From Symbiodinium natans (Eukaryota; Sar; Dinophyceae; Suessiales; Symbiodiniaceae), in NCBI GenBank assembly GCA_905221605.1, contig CAJNDS010002080.1:318501-382500 (forward strand): 64,000 nucleotides of DNA. Direction: 5' to 3'. The notes under the pieces were generated by a model, which made no database searches, was not told the DNA's origin, and was given only the letters and a program-made list of their open reading frames with translations. Below are positions 12,352 to 21,567 of the stretch, piece after piece. Every line of letters begins with the position of its first letter. Positions within the stretch are counted from its first letter, which is position 1. The translations under genes were made by a program, and so were the position numbers.

Positions 12352-12527
12352 ATTTTTGTGCTCCAGGGACTCATGTCAAGTCTTTGAAGGGCCAGGGGTT
12401 GCTTAGTGGGCAAAAAGATAACACACAGGGGCGTCCCTCATGCTTAAGGTCCGAACCCTAAACCCTAAACCCTAAACCCCAAACCCCAAACCCTAAACCC
12501 TAAACCCTGAACCGTGGGCTCTCCAGC

Positions 12528-12569
12528 CTTAGCAATCTTCGCCTTCTGCTCGTAAAAAGCCTTCTGCGC
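12528..12569 (-). CDS. HMG-box gene, exon 4 (helix 3 end)
   Basis: Fourteen codons, AQKAFYEQKAKIAK, lie between acceptor GGCAGAG and GC donor GCTGGAG. The residues match the end of an HMG box (A..K..YE.KA). Phase 0 on both sides, and it joins exactly to exons 3 and 5. Exon 3 ends GAG|GC and this acceptor reads CAGAG|GC, so the base word AGGC is repeated at both ends of the intron. Confidence 0.75.
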
Positions 12570-13062
12570 CTCTGCCAGGTGGCTTATGGGTCTTAGGGTA
12601 TGCGGGATTTAGGGTTTAGGGTTTAGGGCTTAGGGCTTGGGGGATTTAGGGATTTAGGGGGTTACGGTTTGGGGTTCAGAGTTTTGGGTTAGTGTTTTTA
12701 GGTTGTCTATCATCTGGGGGGAACATCCCAATCCCTAAACTCGACACTTTCAACCCTAAACCCATGTTGTAACCCTGGTTCGTAAGCCCTCAAACCCCCT
12801 AGAGTCCCGAAGGGAAAAGGGGTAACATCCCTTCCAAAACCCTGAACCCTAAAAACCCTAAAACCGTAAAAACCTAAAAGCCTAAAACCCAAAAACCCAA
12901 AAACCCCAAAACCCAAAAACCCTAAAACCCTAAAACCCTAAAACCCTAAAAACCCTAAAACCCTAAACCCTAAAACCCTGAAACCCTAAACCCTAAACCC
13001 TAAACCCTAAACCCCTAAACCCCCCCCAATTTGACACGCAAACCCCAAGCCCCTCAGCTTGC

Positions 13063-13120
13063 CTCGTCGACGGCCTTCCACTTCTCGGGAATCGCCTTGC
13101 AAATCTCTGCGAAGGTGGGC
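13063..13120 (-). CDS. HMG-box gene, exon 3 (helices 2-3)
   Basis: The minus frame reads PTFAEICKAIPEKWKAVDE, which fits the HMG-box core pattern of a hydrophobic helix followed by EKWK. It has an AG acceptor (ACCGAG) and a GC donor (GAG|GCAAGC). The island lies between CCCTAAA (left) and a 15-copy TTTAGGG array (right). Confidence 0.75.
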
Positions 13121-13125
13121 CTCGG

Positions 13126-13235
13126 TAGGGTTTAGGGTTTAGGGTTTAGGGTTTAGGGTTTAGGGTTTAGGGTTTAGGGTTTAGGGTTTAGGGTTTAGGG
13201 TTTAGGGTTTAGGGTTTAGGGTTTAGGGTTTAGGG
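13126..13235. repeat. (TTTAGGG)n array
   Basis: About 15 clean heptamers directly beside HMG-box exon 3. In sense orientation this is a CCCTAAA array at the 3' end of the preceding intron. Confidence 0.95.
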
Positions 13236-14203
13236 CTGAAGGGCATACCTTGCCCAGGCGTGTTCAGCCATGTACCTTTTGACCCCTGGTTGCTGCACTC
13301 CAGCGCCCCTGAATGCGGGGGGGGGGGGGGGGGGGGCGATGTGCTCAACAGCTTCAACCCCACTATCCCCTAAGCCCTAAACCCTTCTCTCCCAGGCTCC
13401 CTCGTACACCTAGCGAAATACTTAAAATCCGCACTCTGCCGGCCACCGCATGTAGGGTATTTAGGCGTTACTGGAGTATTTAATGGAACCTTCACAAAGG
13501 ACAGCTACTTAACTAATGGCCTTAGGGCCGAGGGCTTAGGGTAGCATAGGGTTAAGGCTCACAGGCTTTTCTCAACCCACATGGTAGAAAGGCAAAAAAA
13601 GAGGTTTAGGTTTAGGGTTTTTAGGGTTTTAGGGTTTAGGGTTTAGGGTTCAGGGTTTAGGGTGTAGGGTTTAGGGTCCGAATATGGTAGCAGAAAACAG
13701 GTGCAGGTGGGCCACAGGGCTTGCTCTAAACCCTGAGTGTTGAGCCCACAAGCCATCGGTGCCTCAACAGAACATGAGCCGAAAGCCCTAAGGCCTCAGA
13801 GGCTAAACCCCTCAGCCACCAAAGCCCTACGCCCCTAGACCCATATCCTTCTTATAGGGTTCAGGGTTCAGTTCGCACAGTTTCAAGATGGGAGTTTCCA
13901 GGCAGGAATGCAGGTGTACGAGGTAATAAGAAGCTACCAAAAGACTATATACAGTGAAAAGGCCTTTCTTTTGCTTTTTTCATTTTATACTTTTTAATCA
14001 TTTATTTGTTAGTTTTTGTTTTTCTTTGGGAGGGGGGGGGGGGGGTGGGGTGGGGGGGTTGGGGCGGTCTACCCCATGGGAAAGCGCCCTTAGCTGTCTT
14101 AACTGTTGGGATTAGAATGTCACGGAATTAAGGTGTACAAGTTAACCGAAACCCTCAACCCTAAACCACAATCCCTGAAATTTAAGGCCCTAACCCCTAT
14201 AAA

Positions 14204-14306
14204 CTTAGTTGCTGAGTTCATAAGCCCCCAAGAAGTGTACACTTTCAGTTCTGTAGGGGGTTATAGTATCCCAAAAAGTGCAAAGTGTACTCACTCAGCT
14301 ACTAAG
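14204..14306. repeat. palindromic repeat family C, copy 1
   Basis: Arms CTTAGTTGCTGAGT and ACTCAGCTACTAAG enclose a core with the inner inverted words AAGTGTACACTTT and AAAGTGCAAAGTGTAC. A second full copy is at 62530 and a left half-copy at 55667. MITE-like. Confidence 0.75.
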
Positions 14307-15475
14307 CAAAGCCTAAACCCCAAAAGAAAATGGCCCCTGGGTCACAGAGGTTCAGGCTTCCGCTGCAGCGAGTTCTGCAACTCTTCCACCTTGGTGTTTG
14401 AGGTTTAGGGTTTAGGATTTAGGGTTTAGGGTGTGGGGTTTAGGGTTTGGGGTTTAGGGTTGAGGGTTGAGGGTTTCGGGTTTGGGGTTCAGGCTGCCAA
14501 GAGAGCTTCCTCACCATGGAGTGAGGTGTTGGGGGCCGGAGGGCTTAGAAAGTCAAGGCTGCAGGGTTCAAAGTTTCTTCTCTCTCTCTCTCTCTCTCTC
14601 TCTCCTTATGGGGCCAGACTTACACCCTAAACCCCAAACCCTAAACTCTAAACCCTACACCCAAGACTAACCTAGGAATGGCAAGGGTACCATTTTTGGG
14701 TTTTAAGGGGGCTTGCAAGGGAACCGCAGCCCTAACAAAAAAGGTGGAATAAGGGCCTCCTCTCGGTCCGAGTTGCGTTGGGTGTTACTAAACCCTAAAC
14801 CCTAAACCCTAAACCCTAAACCCTAAACCCTAAACCCTAAACCCTAAACCCTAAACCCTGCTGGGCTTAAGGACCGTCTGGCTCGGGGCTGCTTGCAAAC
14901 GAACCCCCTAGGAGTCTGAGATCTTAATCTAAGGGTAGTTTCAATGGGCACTTAATTCATCTGGTCCCTTACTGGCCATGTAATGAAAGACTTAAATCAT
15001 AGGAGCGGCAAGCGAACACCCGTAGACTAGGTTCCAGAGTATCCACAAGGAACCCCCCACACCCCTTTGCTCAAGTAGGCGGAGACGAGAACACAGCCCC
15101 TGCAAAGAAAACAATGGGTCATATACAGAACAGACGGCCACACTTCAAATAGGATTCTTTGAGTCTCTGGTCTGTATCCCAAGAACCTCGACCCCTACAG
15201 TACCCTGATTCTTCCGCAGAGCAGAGATCCTCCTCCTCCTCCTCCTCCTCCTCCTCCTGTGCTGCCGTCCAAACCACTGGCGAGGACCAGCTTGATCAAT
15301 CTCTACATATGACAGCAGTTCCTCCCCTGAAGCTCTCATGTCACTCTCTAGGGTTTAGGGTTTAGGGTTTAGGGTTTAGGGTTTAGGGGTGTAGGGTTTA
15401 GGGTTTAGGGCAACTCTAAGCCCTATATAAGCCCTGAAAACCAAAAAATAAAAACGCCCATCAACATGTGTTGAA

Positions 15476-15540
15476 CTGAGCTCCGGCGCCACTGCCGCCC
15501 GCTGGTCTTTCGAGAAGATATTGTAGGCCGAGGGCGCATG
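15476..15540 (-). CDS. HMG-box gene, exon 2 (helix 1)
   Basis: After a CGCCAG acceptor the minus frame reads HAPSAYNIFSKDQRAAVAPE, matching the start of an HMG box (P.SAY..F....R). It joins in phase to exon 1. Its 3' border with exon 3 is not canonical: an in-frame joint needs CTCAG|TT...CCGAG|G. The exact donor is therefore uncertain. Confidence 0.7.
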
Positions 15541-15737
15541 CTGGCGACGGTGCGGTTCAGGGTTTAGGGTTTAGGGTTTAGGGTTCAGGGTTCAGGGTTC
15601 AGGGTTCAGGGTTCAGGGTTCAGGGTTCAGGGTTCAGGGTTCAGGGTTCAGGGTTTCGGGTTTAGGGTTCAGGGTTCAGGGTTTAGGGTTAGGGTTTAGG
15701 GTTTCGGGTTTCGGGTTTAGGGTTTAGGGGTTTTATG

Positions 15738-15829
15738 TTGGGATGTTCCCCCTTCTACTAATAATCCTTAGTAGGGATGATTCATATAAATCCCTATTAA
15801 GACTCTTGGTCTAAGAGGGAACATCCCAA
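15738..15829. repeat. palindromic repeat family A, copy 2
   Basis: TTGGGATGTTCCCCCTT at the left and AGAGGGAACATCCCAA at the right, with a core lacking the G run. It lies just upstream, in transcription direction, of HMG exon 2. Confidence 0.75.
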
Positions 15830-16479
15830 GTTTTAGGGCTTTAGGCTTCCAATGCCCCCCCTTACCTTTCTCCTCAAGACCTCAAGACACTTCTTGGCTG
15901 CACTTAGGAGGGTAGCTGTAAATTTTAGCTGCCTTACTAGGAAACCCCAATAAACCCCAAAAAGGCTTAGGATCTAAAGTTACAGTGAAGCACCACAAAG
16001 CACTTGTCATCGACCCCCAAGAAGTCTTCGGGGATAGGATTAGGGGGACCCTTGGGGATATAGACCCTCTGCATTAAGGCCCCTGTTTAAGAGAGCCAGA
16101 AGAGGGTTAAGAAGGGTTCCCTTTTTAAGGGCCCCCCTTGTCCTACCTAGGAGAAGTCAACGCTCGCTTTGCCAGCCACCCCGAGCCTAAGCCAGTGGCC
16201 TCAAAACCCAACAGCAACCAACCCAATGACCCCCTGAACTCCAAGACCTCGACTTAGGGTTTAGGGTTTAGGGTTTAGGGTTTAGGGTTCAGGGTTCAGG
16301 GTGTAGGGCTTAGGGCTTAGGGTTTCGGGTTTAGGGTTTCGGGTTTCGGGTTTAGGGTACCCTAAAACCCTTGCGTCAGGGGAGCTTAGGGATATAGATG
16401 ATGGGCCGCGGTGGAAACAAGGTTTAGGGTTTAGAGTTTGGGGTTTGGGGTTTAGGGTTCAACTAGAAGAGTTCGTGAT

Positions 16480-16770
16480 GCGCTCGGAGAGTTTTCACTT
16501 CATCTCGGTTGCTTGCTCTTCCGAGATGTCCGCGTCCGCGCCGGCGCCGAGGCCCGCTGTGGTCGCTGAAAGGAAAGAAGGTCGGCGACGTGAAGCTCGG
16601 CGAGGGGCAAAACGGGCCTTCGCACGTGAGCCGGCCGGACCGAGTGCACGTGGGCGAGTGCTGCTGACGTGCCACCTCGGACGAATTTCATCCCAGTTGT
16701 GTGGTGCCATGCCTCCCTCTCCACTCTCCGCTCCATCTCTGGTGGCTATGACTCTCACGAGCTGGGTGTT
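16480..16770 (-). CDS. putative host exon region
   Basis: A repeat-free, GC-rich island. On the minus strand one segment after a TTTCAG acceptor reads in part LGAGADADISEEQATEMK followed by TGA. Another reads MAPHNWDEIRPRW. Both look coding, but the plus strand is also open and no exon limits are clear. It lies between HMG exons 1 and 2, so it may be intronic, an alternative exon or another gene. Confidence 0.3.
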
Positions 16771-17025
16771 TGTGAGGAAAAGCCCGTAACTTCGAACAAA
16801 GTCTTTTTATGCCCAGCATGCACCTATCCTGTCAACCTGAGACGCGGGGTGTTTTCAATAACCCTCAACCTTCAACCCGGAACGCCCCAAACCCCAAAGC
16901 CTAAATCCTAACACCCGAAACCTCCAAACCCGAAACCCCTAACCCGAAACCCCTAAACCCTAAACCCTAAAGCCTAAACCCTAAACCCTAAACCCTAAAG
17001 GCCCTAAAGCCGAAAGCCTCAATGC

Positions 17026-17118
17026 CCTGCTCGGCACCTTCTTCTTCGGTGCTTTTCCTTTCACCGGCGAGAGGGGCTCAACCGGCGCTGGGGCATCAGC
17101 AGCCTGCTCGGAGGCCAT
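17026..17118 (-). CDS. HMG-box gene, exon 1 with start codon
   Basis: Small nuclear HMG-box protein, expected to bind and bend DNA. Exon 1 starts at ATG (17118), reads MASEQAADAPAPVEPL and continues SPVKGKAPKKKVPSR, an acidic/proline start followed by a basic patch, and ends at a GC donor (AGG|GCATTG). Exons 2-5 lie at 15540-15476, 13120-13063, 12569-12528 and 11710 to about 11642. Together they give roughly 110-120 residues with one HMG box, the size of NHP6-like proteins. Introns are 0.5-2.4 kb of telomere-type repeats and palindromes. The phases of exons 1-2, 3-4 and 4-5 fit; the 2-3 joint is unclear. The integrated virus ends about 0.7 kb upstream of this ATG. Confidence 0.7.
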
Positions 17119-17699
17119 CAACACCCTGCGGACCCTAACACGAAAAACCTGAAGCCCTGAAACCCTGAAAATCTCAAACCCTATAGCACTATAAGACTAC
17201 TAGAAGCCTGCAAACCTTAAAACGAAAAACCCTATACCCTCAACACACAACAAACCCTAAGCCCTGAAGCGAAAAAAAGCCCTGAACTGCTTCACTGCGG
17301 GGGTTCGGAGACTTCGGCTTCAAGGCTGAGTAGTCATGTGTAGGGTGTAGGGTTTGGGGTTCAGGGCCGGGATGCCGTTTAAAATCAACGATGTACGGGC
17401 CAATGTACGGGCACAAGGGAGGTCCCGTGCATGGACGCGAGGCTCACCCTTCCCTTTAATGCTGAGTCCCACATGAACTCCAAGCACGGAACCCACAGAA
17501 TGCTGAGTCCCCATAGTGTAGGGATTTAGGGCTTAGAGTTTTGGGTCTAGGGGAACCTCAAGCTCCACACCCTAAACCCCCCGGAACCCCAAACCATGCA
17601 GCCTAAAGCGCGAAAAGTCTGGCCCGAAACAGCCCAAGCTCGAATTTAACTAACCGAATACCTAAAACACCGAACACCCTAAAGCCCTAAAACCCCCAA

Positions 17700-17807
17700 G
17701 GGCACTGGTAGTTGCATGGTCCCTTTTTTATAAACCCTTCACTGGGGCCCCATATAAATCCTATAAGACATAAGGGCCCATACTTCAGGGCCCTCTAAAC
17801 AGAGGGG
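17700..17807. repeat. left part of the host repeat split by the virus (family F)
   Basis: GTAGTTGCATGGTCCCTTTT here is mirrored by AAGGGACCGCATGACGACC at 38378-38396 on the other side of the virus. Related sequence occurs at 40262-40330 and 58338-58490. This suggests the insertion hit a palindromic repeat. No exact target-site duplication is seen: AGGGG precedes the left end and AAGGGA follows the right end. Confidence 0.5.
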
Positions 17808-17885
17808 AGTAAGCAAGTGTCATGCACGTCGTCATACTCCGCATATATGACCCCCCCGACCCCCCGAAATTTAATTCAAAAACTC

Positions 17886-17922
17886 CTTGATACATTGAAT
17901 ATTTAAAATTGAATGTATCAAG
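17886..17922. terminator. 3' hairpin of left TIR gene
   Basis: CTTGATACATT and AATGTATCAAG flank an AT loop, six bases beyond the stop codon of the TIR gene. The mirror copy is at 38234-38270. Confidence 0.6.
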
Positions 17923-17927
17923 CAGTA

Positions 17928-18359
17928 TTACTCTCGCCTTCGCTGTTCCAATTCAAGGTGTCTTGGTGTTCCAAAATGCGATGTCCTTGTCTTCTTACTT
18001 AACCAAATTCTACAAGTCTCGCACCAAAATTTATTTTTGGTATCTTCCACATCTGACTGCTCTCCTTCTTCCAATTTTAAATAGTGTTGGTGTCTTATTG
18101 TTTTTGTATGTCTCTGGTATTGGTCTTTGGCTACATACATTTCGCATAAGTTGCACCATGTTTTCTCTCTTTTCTTTTCTAATATGTCTTCTCGCTTCTT
18201 CTCGTAATACCTTTGACATTTCTCCCTCGCCTTGTCTGGGTTGTCCTGTTGATTTTTTCTACAAGCATCCGAGCACGGAATACAAACTCTGCATCCCTCC
18301 TTGAATTCAACTTCCTCCTTCTTCTTCCTACATCTGCTACATCGTTTGACCGTTTCCAT
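17928..18359 (-). CDS. TIR-encoded zinc-finger protein, left copy
   Basis: 143 aa, identical to the right copy (37797-38228). Residues 7-33 carry a Cys-rich ribbon (CSRC, then CRVCIPC) followed by a basic helix. Two fingers then have the spacing C-x2-C ... H-x5-H (WCNLC...H...H near 69-88 and WCETC...H...H near 112-131), as in U1/matrin-like zinc fingers. A nucleic-acid-binding regulator or a terminal-repeat-binding protein is likely, but the function is not shown. ATG is preceded by the early-type TTTAAAG element. Its place inside the TIR gives the virus two copies facing the termini. Confidence 0.8.
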   Translation of the reverse strand: METVKRCSRCRKKKEEVEFKEGCRVCIPCSDACRKNQQDNPDKAREKCQRYYEKKREDILEKKREKTWCNLCEMYVAKDQYQRHTKTIRHQHYLKLEEGEQSDVEDTKNKFWCETCRIWLSKKTRTSHFGTPRHLELEQRRRE

Positions 18360-18361
18360 AC

Positions 18362-18396
18362 TACATATATAATACTAGTATTCCTTTAAATGTTTT
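18362..18396 (-). promoter_or_regulatory. early-type promoter, left TIR gene
   Basis: TTTAAAGGAATACTAG followed by TATTATATATG, with TTTAAAG 24 nt before the ATG. It shares the TTTAAAG core with six other sites in the virus. Confidence 0.6.
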
Positions 18397-18600
18397 CTAA
18401 AATCAATTCTTTCCAATGGGCGTGATGGGGTTTATTCATTTTATAAGAAATTATTCAAAAATCCATTCTTCCGGATGGGCGTGAGGGGGTTGATAGAATT
18501 TAGGGTATTTTGGGTGGTTCGGGGCTTGGGGTCGTGTGTAGGAACTAAAGAAGGCTTTGTTAATATAAAGGAATATTGACAAACACTTTTTGGGTTTAAA

Positions 18601-18643
18601 AATAATTAATACAATTTTTTTTGATATTATTGTATTAATTATT
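18601..18643. terminator. 3' hairpin of the 218-aa gene
   Basis: AATAATTAATACAAT and ATTGTATTAATTATT flank a T-rich loop, five bases beyond the stop at 18649. A related hairpin follows the paralogous pseudogene at 36583. Confidence 0.65.
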
Positions 18644-18648
18644 ACTAT

Positions 18649-19305
18649 TCAAATTTCACCGTCGTCATCTTCAGTTTCAGTTTCGCTATCTACTCTGAAC
18701 CAGTCTTCATTCAGTTGCAACAGTATTGTAAATCCAAAATCATAATCATATAGAGAATGATAGTTTTCATATCCCCCAACTTTTTTATTATCCATAATGT
18801 GGTAGATAATTAGTTGAAGTATGTTGAAGTAGTCATGTAATTCGTCGGGGTCGCCTTTACAAACTTCATACTTCATGTCATCTATAAACTCTACATTGAA
18901 AAGTTTATCATACAGTGAAGCCAGTTTGCTGTGCATTTCAATAGTGTATTTATTGTTGTCCTTGTTTATTTCACTTTGGATAAACTCATAAGATGGGTAT
19001 GAATTGAACCGAATGAAAAACAATGTTTGAAGTTCCCATAATGAATGAAAGTTCCAATATTCAATACATTCGTCAATAACACTATGTATCTTATTACATT
19101 TTGAACACGAACAGAATTTACAAACTAAATCATACACATCTCCAGTTAAGTTTAGTTTGATTGTGTTCTTCAAACAATCTCTCATTCTTTGACATTCTCG
19201 GCAATCCTTAGTGATTGCCCTTACATGTTCAATGCTTTCATATAAGTCAGTTTTATAGCAATGTCTAGAAATATTAGAGCTAGTTTCACTTTCATTATCA
19301 TTCAT
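18649..19305 (-). CDS. unknown Cys-rich protein with acidic tail
   Basis: 218 aa from the ATG at 19305 (the frame extends 9 bases upstream only to GTG). The N-terminal half has clustered cysteines (CRECQRMRDC, then CKFCSCSKC) that could bind zinc. The middle is aromatic-rich and the tail is Asp/Glu-rich. It is paralogous along its length to the broken gene at 35907-36583. It is under the early-type promoter and so is probably regulatory. No family recognised. Confidence 0.75.
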   Translation of the reverse strand: MNDNESETSSNISRHCYKTDLYESIEHVRAITKDCRECQRMRDCLKNTIKLNLTGDVYDLVCKFCSCSKCNKIHSVIDECIEYWNFHSLWELQTLFFIRFNSYPSYEFIQSEINKDNNKYTIEMHSKLASLYDKLFNVEFIDDMKYEVCKGDPDELHDYFNILQLIIYHIMDNKKVGGYENYHSLYDYDFGFTILLQLNEDWFRVDSETETEDDDGEI

Positions 19306-19312
19306 TTTTCTC

Positions 19313-19360
19313 ACTAATATATATAGTCGTTATTTCTTTAAATGCTTTTTTCCCTGAAAT
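19313..19360 (-). promoter_or_regulatory. early-type promoter, 218-aa gene
   Basis: Minus strand: AGGGAAAAAAGCATTTAAAG, then AAATAACGACTATATATATT and AGTG. TTTAAAG lies about 30 nt before the ATG. Nearly the same sequence precedes 35907 and 37082. Confidence 0.7.
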
Positions 19361-19364
19361 TAAA

Positions 19365-19649
19365 CTAATAATACTTCTCATTCTCCGGATCGTACTGCAC
19401 TTCATAATACTTCTTTGTTTCTTCCTTTGGATTTAAGATATCTTTGTTATTTAACTTATTAATATATGCATTCCTTTTGTTATTATAATTTGAGTTTAAC
19501 ACGCTTGGTGGTTGGTTCTCCTTTCCTTTCTTCTTCTCCTCAAGATTATCTACCCTCGCAACTAATTTAGCTACTGTTTCCTCTAGCTTCTTAACCTCTT
19601 CTTTTAATTTCTTGATGGGGCTTTTGACTTCAGATGAAGTTTCACTCAT
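19365..19649 (-). CDS. small coiled-coil protein
   Basis: 94 aa. Residues about 10-45 form a heptad-rich coiled coil (IKKLKEEVKKLEETVAKL). The rest is Asn/Lys/Tyr-rich. A TCTA box lies 11 nt before the ATG, so it is grouped with late genes. Function unknown; possibly a minor virion component. Confidence 0.65.
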   Translation of the reverse strand: MSETSSEVKSPIKKLKEEVKKLEETVAKLVARVDNLEEKKKGKENQPPSVLNSNYNNKRNAYINKLNNKDILNPKEETKKYYEVQYDPENEKYY

Positions 19650-19660
19650 ATATACAAACT

Positions 19661-19664
19661 TAGA
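19661..19664 (-). promoter_or_regulatory. late-type TCTA box
   Basis: TCTAAGTTTGTATAT lies 11 nt before the ATG at 19649. Confidence 0.5.
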
Positions 19665-19682
19665 TTAAAAGTTTTAAAAATT

Positions 19683-19880
19683 TTAACGCATTTGAACACT
19701 TTGTTGTATTTTCATTCTCTCACCTTCCTTTCTCAAATCGTCTCTACAATACTTGCAAGTCGTTGTTGAATACTTGTTATTAGTATTTAAGAAGTTATTC
19801 ATTGGATACTTCTTTTTGCACCTCTTACATTCTAATAGTTTATCTTCTCCTTCTCTCATTTCACCAAATACAACGAGCAT
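19683..19880 (-). CDS. small zinc-ribbon protein
   Basis: 65 aa from the ATG at 19880 (the frame opens at a TTG further up; a second ATG at 19859 is also possible). It has CKRCKKKYPMNNF and, 14 residues on, CKYC, a four-cysteine ribbon like the N-terminus of the TIR and 37082 proteins. Probably nucleic-acid-binding. No exact function assigned. Confidence 0.6.
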   Translation of the reverse strand: MLVVFGEMREGEDKLLECKRCKKKYPMNNFLNTNNKYSTTTCKYCRDDLRKEGERMKIQQSVQMR

Positions 19881-19898
19881 TATATAATCAGGTGACAA

Positions 19899-20161
19899 AA
19901 TAATTCATAACATAACGAAATGTTATGAATTGTGCATGTCCTTAAGATTTAACGAAGCTTCAAACTAATTAAGTGATACATCTTATGTGTATCAAATTAT
20001 ACAGATGTATCAAGATACTTCCCCCTTTCTCTCGTCCATCTATAAATATGCAGTAGGTATTAAGGGAACTTGATACTGGGGTTTCTTCTCCTTTTCCTGT
20101 TTCAGTGTCTGGGGGGACTTCAAAGACTATACACTGTCAATTGTATAATATATTCTACTTT
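19899..20161. promoter_or_regulatory. intergenic region with two palindromes
   Basis: Contains AATTCATAACAT/ATGTTATGAATT (19902-19931) and TTGATACATC/GATGTATCA (about 19974-20013), then a C/T-rich stretch. No gene is seen. Candidate control or terminator region between two minus-strand genes. Confidence 0.4.
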
Positions 20162-20557
20162 TTAATCCATTTTATGTAACTCATGTTTAGCTATGACTTC
20201 AATATCCTTTTTAATTTCTATTATATCCGTCTCGCATTTATCTAACCTTTCTTCAAGTTCTTCTGGGGTAATCTGAGATTTACCCCATCCTGTATCGCAT
20301 ATTTCAACACTTCCTGTCTGTAATGAATTTTCATCTTTAAAAATATCGTCCGGGCTTGTATGTCTCCCATTACCACCAAATTTAGTATTTCTTTTATCAA
20401 TAACAGTATCTGTTGTAACTATATTGTTTTCTTTAACTGTCTTCGTTTCCTTATGATAAAACTGCCTTTTACAACGGCAAGGTATACAATGAACGCCTTT
20501 TTTATCAATATGCAAACCTTTATCTCTTCCTCCACTGTCATTTGATGTATCGCTCAT
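20162..20557 (-). CDS. unknown virus protein, C-terminal coiled coil
   Basis: 131 aa. Residues 25-35 hold CIPCRCKRQF, a short Cys motif. The last 40 residues (EELEERLDKCETDIIEIKKD) look like a coiled coil. TCTA lies 10 nt before the ATG. Start is 5 bases after the stop of the 48-aa gene upstream. Function unknown. Confidence 0.6.
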   Translation of the reverse strand: MSDTSNDSGGRDKGLHIDKKGVHCIPCRCKRQFYHKETKTVKENNIVTTDTVIDKRNTKFGGNGRHTSPDDIFKDENSLQTGSVEICDTGWGKSQITPEELEERLDKCETDIIEIKKDIEVIAKHELHKMD

Positions 20558-20562
20558 TTACA

Positions 20563-20709
20563 TTAACTAGATTTTTTAACATTCTTAATATAATAGCATA
20601 CTGCTTTAAGAAACTCTAACAGACTGTGACAACACATTCTATACCTTGGAGTTTTTATGACATAATCTAGTTTCTCTATCTCATTTATTACTTCTATGTA
20701 TTTATTCAT
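20563..20709 (-). CDS. very small virus protein (48 aa)
   Basis: ATG at 20709, TAA at 20563-20565. It fits exactly between the divergent ATPase gene and the 131-aa gene, five bases from the latter. It begins MNKYIEVINEIEKLDYVIK and is mostly helical with a basic end. The tight packing argues for a real gene. No family recognised. Confidence 0.45.
   Translation of the reverse strand: MNKYIEVINEIEKLDYVIKTPRYRMCCHSLLEFLKAVCYYIKNVKKSS
20568..20571 (-). promoter_or_regulatory. late-type TCTA box
   Basis: TCTAGTTAATGTAA precedes the ATG at 20557 by 10 nt. Confidence 0.45.
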
Positions 20710-20733
20710 TATATATTTAAACCATATAATTCT

Positions 20734-20737
20734 TCTA
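20734..20737 (+). promoter_or_regulatory. late-type TCTA box
   Basis: TCTATGTAATAATAATA lies 13 nt before the ATG of the packaging ATPase. Confidence 0.5.
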
Positions 20738-20750
20738 TGTAATAATAATA

Positions 20751-21542
20751 ATGCTTACTCCTATAGTCAAACCAGTTAATGTTAAAGAATATGATTTTAA
20801 ACAATCTAAGTATGAAATAGCACCACGATTACCGTTTTCACAAATAATAACAGGTCCATCAGGTTCAGGAAAAGGCATTCTATTACAGTCAATGATACTA
20901 GACATTTACAGAGATGTCTTTGAAAGAATATATATATGGTCCCCCTCCATTTCAGTGGATAGTAATTGGTTACCAGTTAAAAAATATATTCAGGATAATT
21001 TAAAGGTTAACTTAGAGAAAGAAAAGTGTCTATTTGATGAGTATATCCCCGAAGAATTAGAAGCGGTGATAAAAAGACAGCATAAAGTCATTGAATACCA
21101 GAAGAAGAACGACCACAATAAATTATTCTCAATACTGATAATAGTGGATGATTTTGCTGACTCAAAAAGTTTTTCACGCAATAGCCCATTATTAAATCAG
21201 TTGTATGTCCGCGGGAGACACAACAGTATCAATATCATAACAAGCACACAAAAATTCAACGCGCTGTCTCCTATTATTCGTGTCAATAGTCGTCAGTTGT
21301 TCTTTTTCAGATTGAGAAATTACAAGGAAATAGAAACAATGGTTGAGGAATTAAGCGCAGTATTAATTAAAAAATCAACTGTAGCAGATGCTAAAAATCT
21401 GTCAGAAGCAAAAAAGCTATTGTTAGAAGTGTATAATATAGCAACAGAAGAACCTTATAGTTTCTTATTTATTAACTTAATGAAATCAGATGTTAATGAT
21501 ATGTTTTACAAAAGATTTGATGCTAAATTAGTTATTGACTAA
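20751..21542 (+). CDS. A32-like genome-packaging ATPase (FtsK/HerA superfamily)
   Basis: 263 aa, the usual size for the Polinton/virophage packaging ATPase that pumps DNA into the capsid. Walker A is GPSGSGKG (residues about 36-43). Walker B is ILIIVDDFAD (about 125-134). A further conserved block, RGRHNSINIITSTQ, follows at about 153-166 with a sensor-like polar residue after the strand. It is flanked by capsid-associated genes and convergent with the 69-aa gene across a hairpin at 21541-21567. Confidence 0.9.
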   Translation: MLTPIVKPVNVKEYDFKQSKYEIAPRLPFSQIITGPSGSGKGILLQSMILDIYRDVFERIYIWSPSISVDSNWLPVKKYIQDNLKVNLEKEKCLFDEYIPEELEAVIKRQHKVIEYQKKNDHNKLFSILIIVDDFADSKSFSRNSPLLNQLYVRGRHNSINIITSTQKFNALSPIIRVNSRQLFFFRLRNYKEIETMVEELSAVLIKKSTVADAKNLSEAKKLLLEVYNIATEEPYSFLFINLMKSDVNDMFYKRFDAKLVID

Positions 21543-21567
21543 TAATATTATTATTCATAATATTATT
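21541..21567. terminator. hairpin between convergent genes
   Basis: AATAATATTA and TAATATTATT flank a 7-base loop and overlap the stop codons of both the ATPase (+) and the 69-aa gene (-). A shared bidirectional 3' end is likely. Confidence 0.6.

Larger units (their letters stand above)
17808..18529 (+). repeat. left terminal inverted repeat (722 bp)
   Basis: Reverse complement of 37627-38348; every stretch compared is identical. The outer 75 bases are non-coding with C-runs (GACCCCCCCGACCCCCCG), followed by a hairpin, a complete gene on the minus strand and its promoter. Confidence 0.92.

Noticed and set aside
15145-15365. Serine-run or arginine-run protein at the TCC microsatellite
   Set aside because: Simple-sequence artefact; no splice sites or conserved residues around it.
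17909-18304. 131-codon frame opposite the left TIR gene (and its mirror at 37852-38247)
   Set aside because: Antisense shadow of the zinc-finger gene, with no promoter element of its own.
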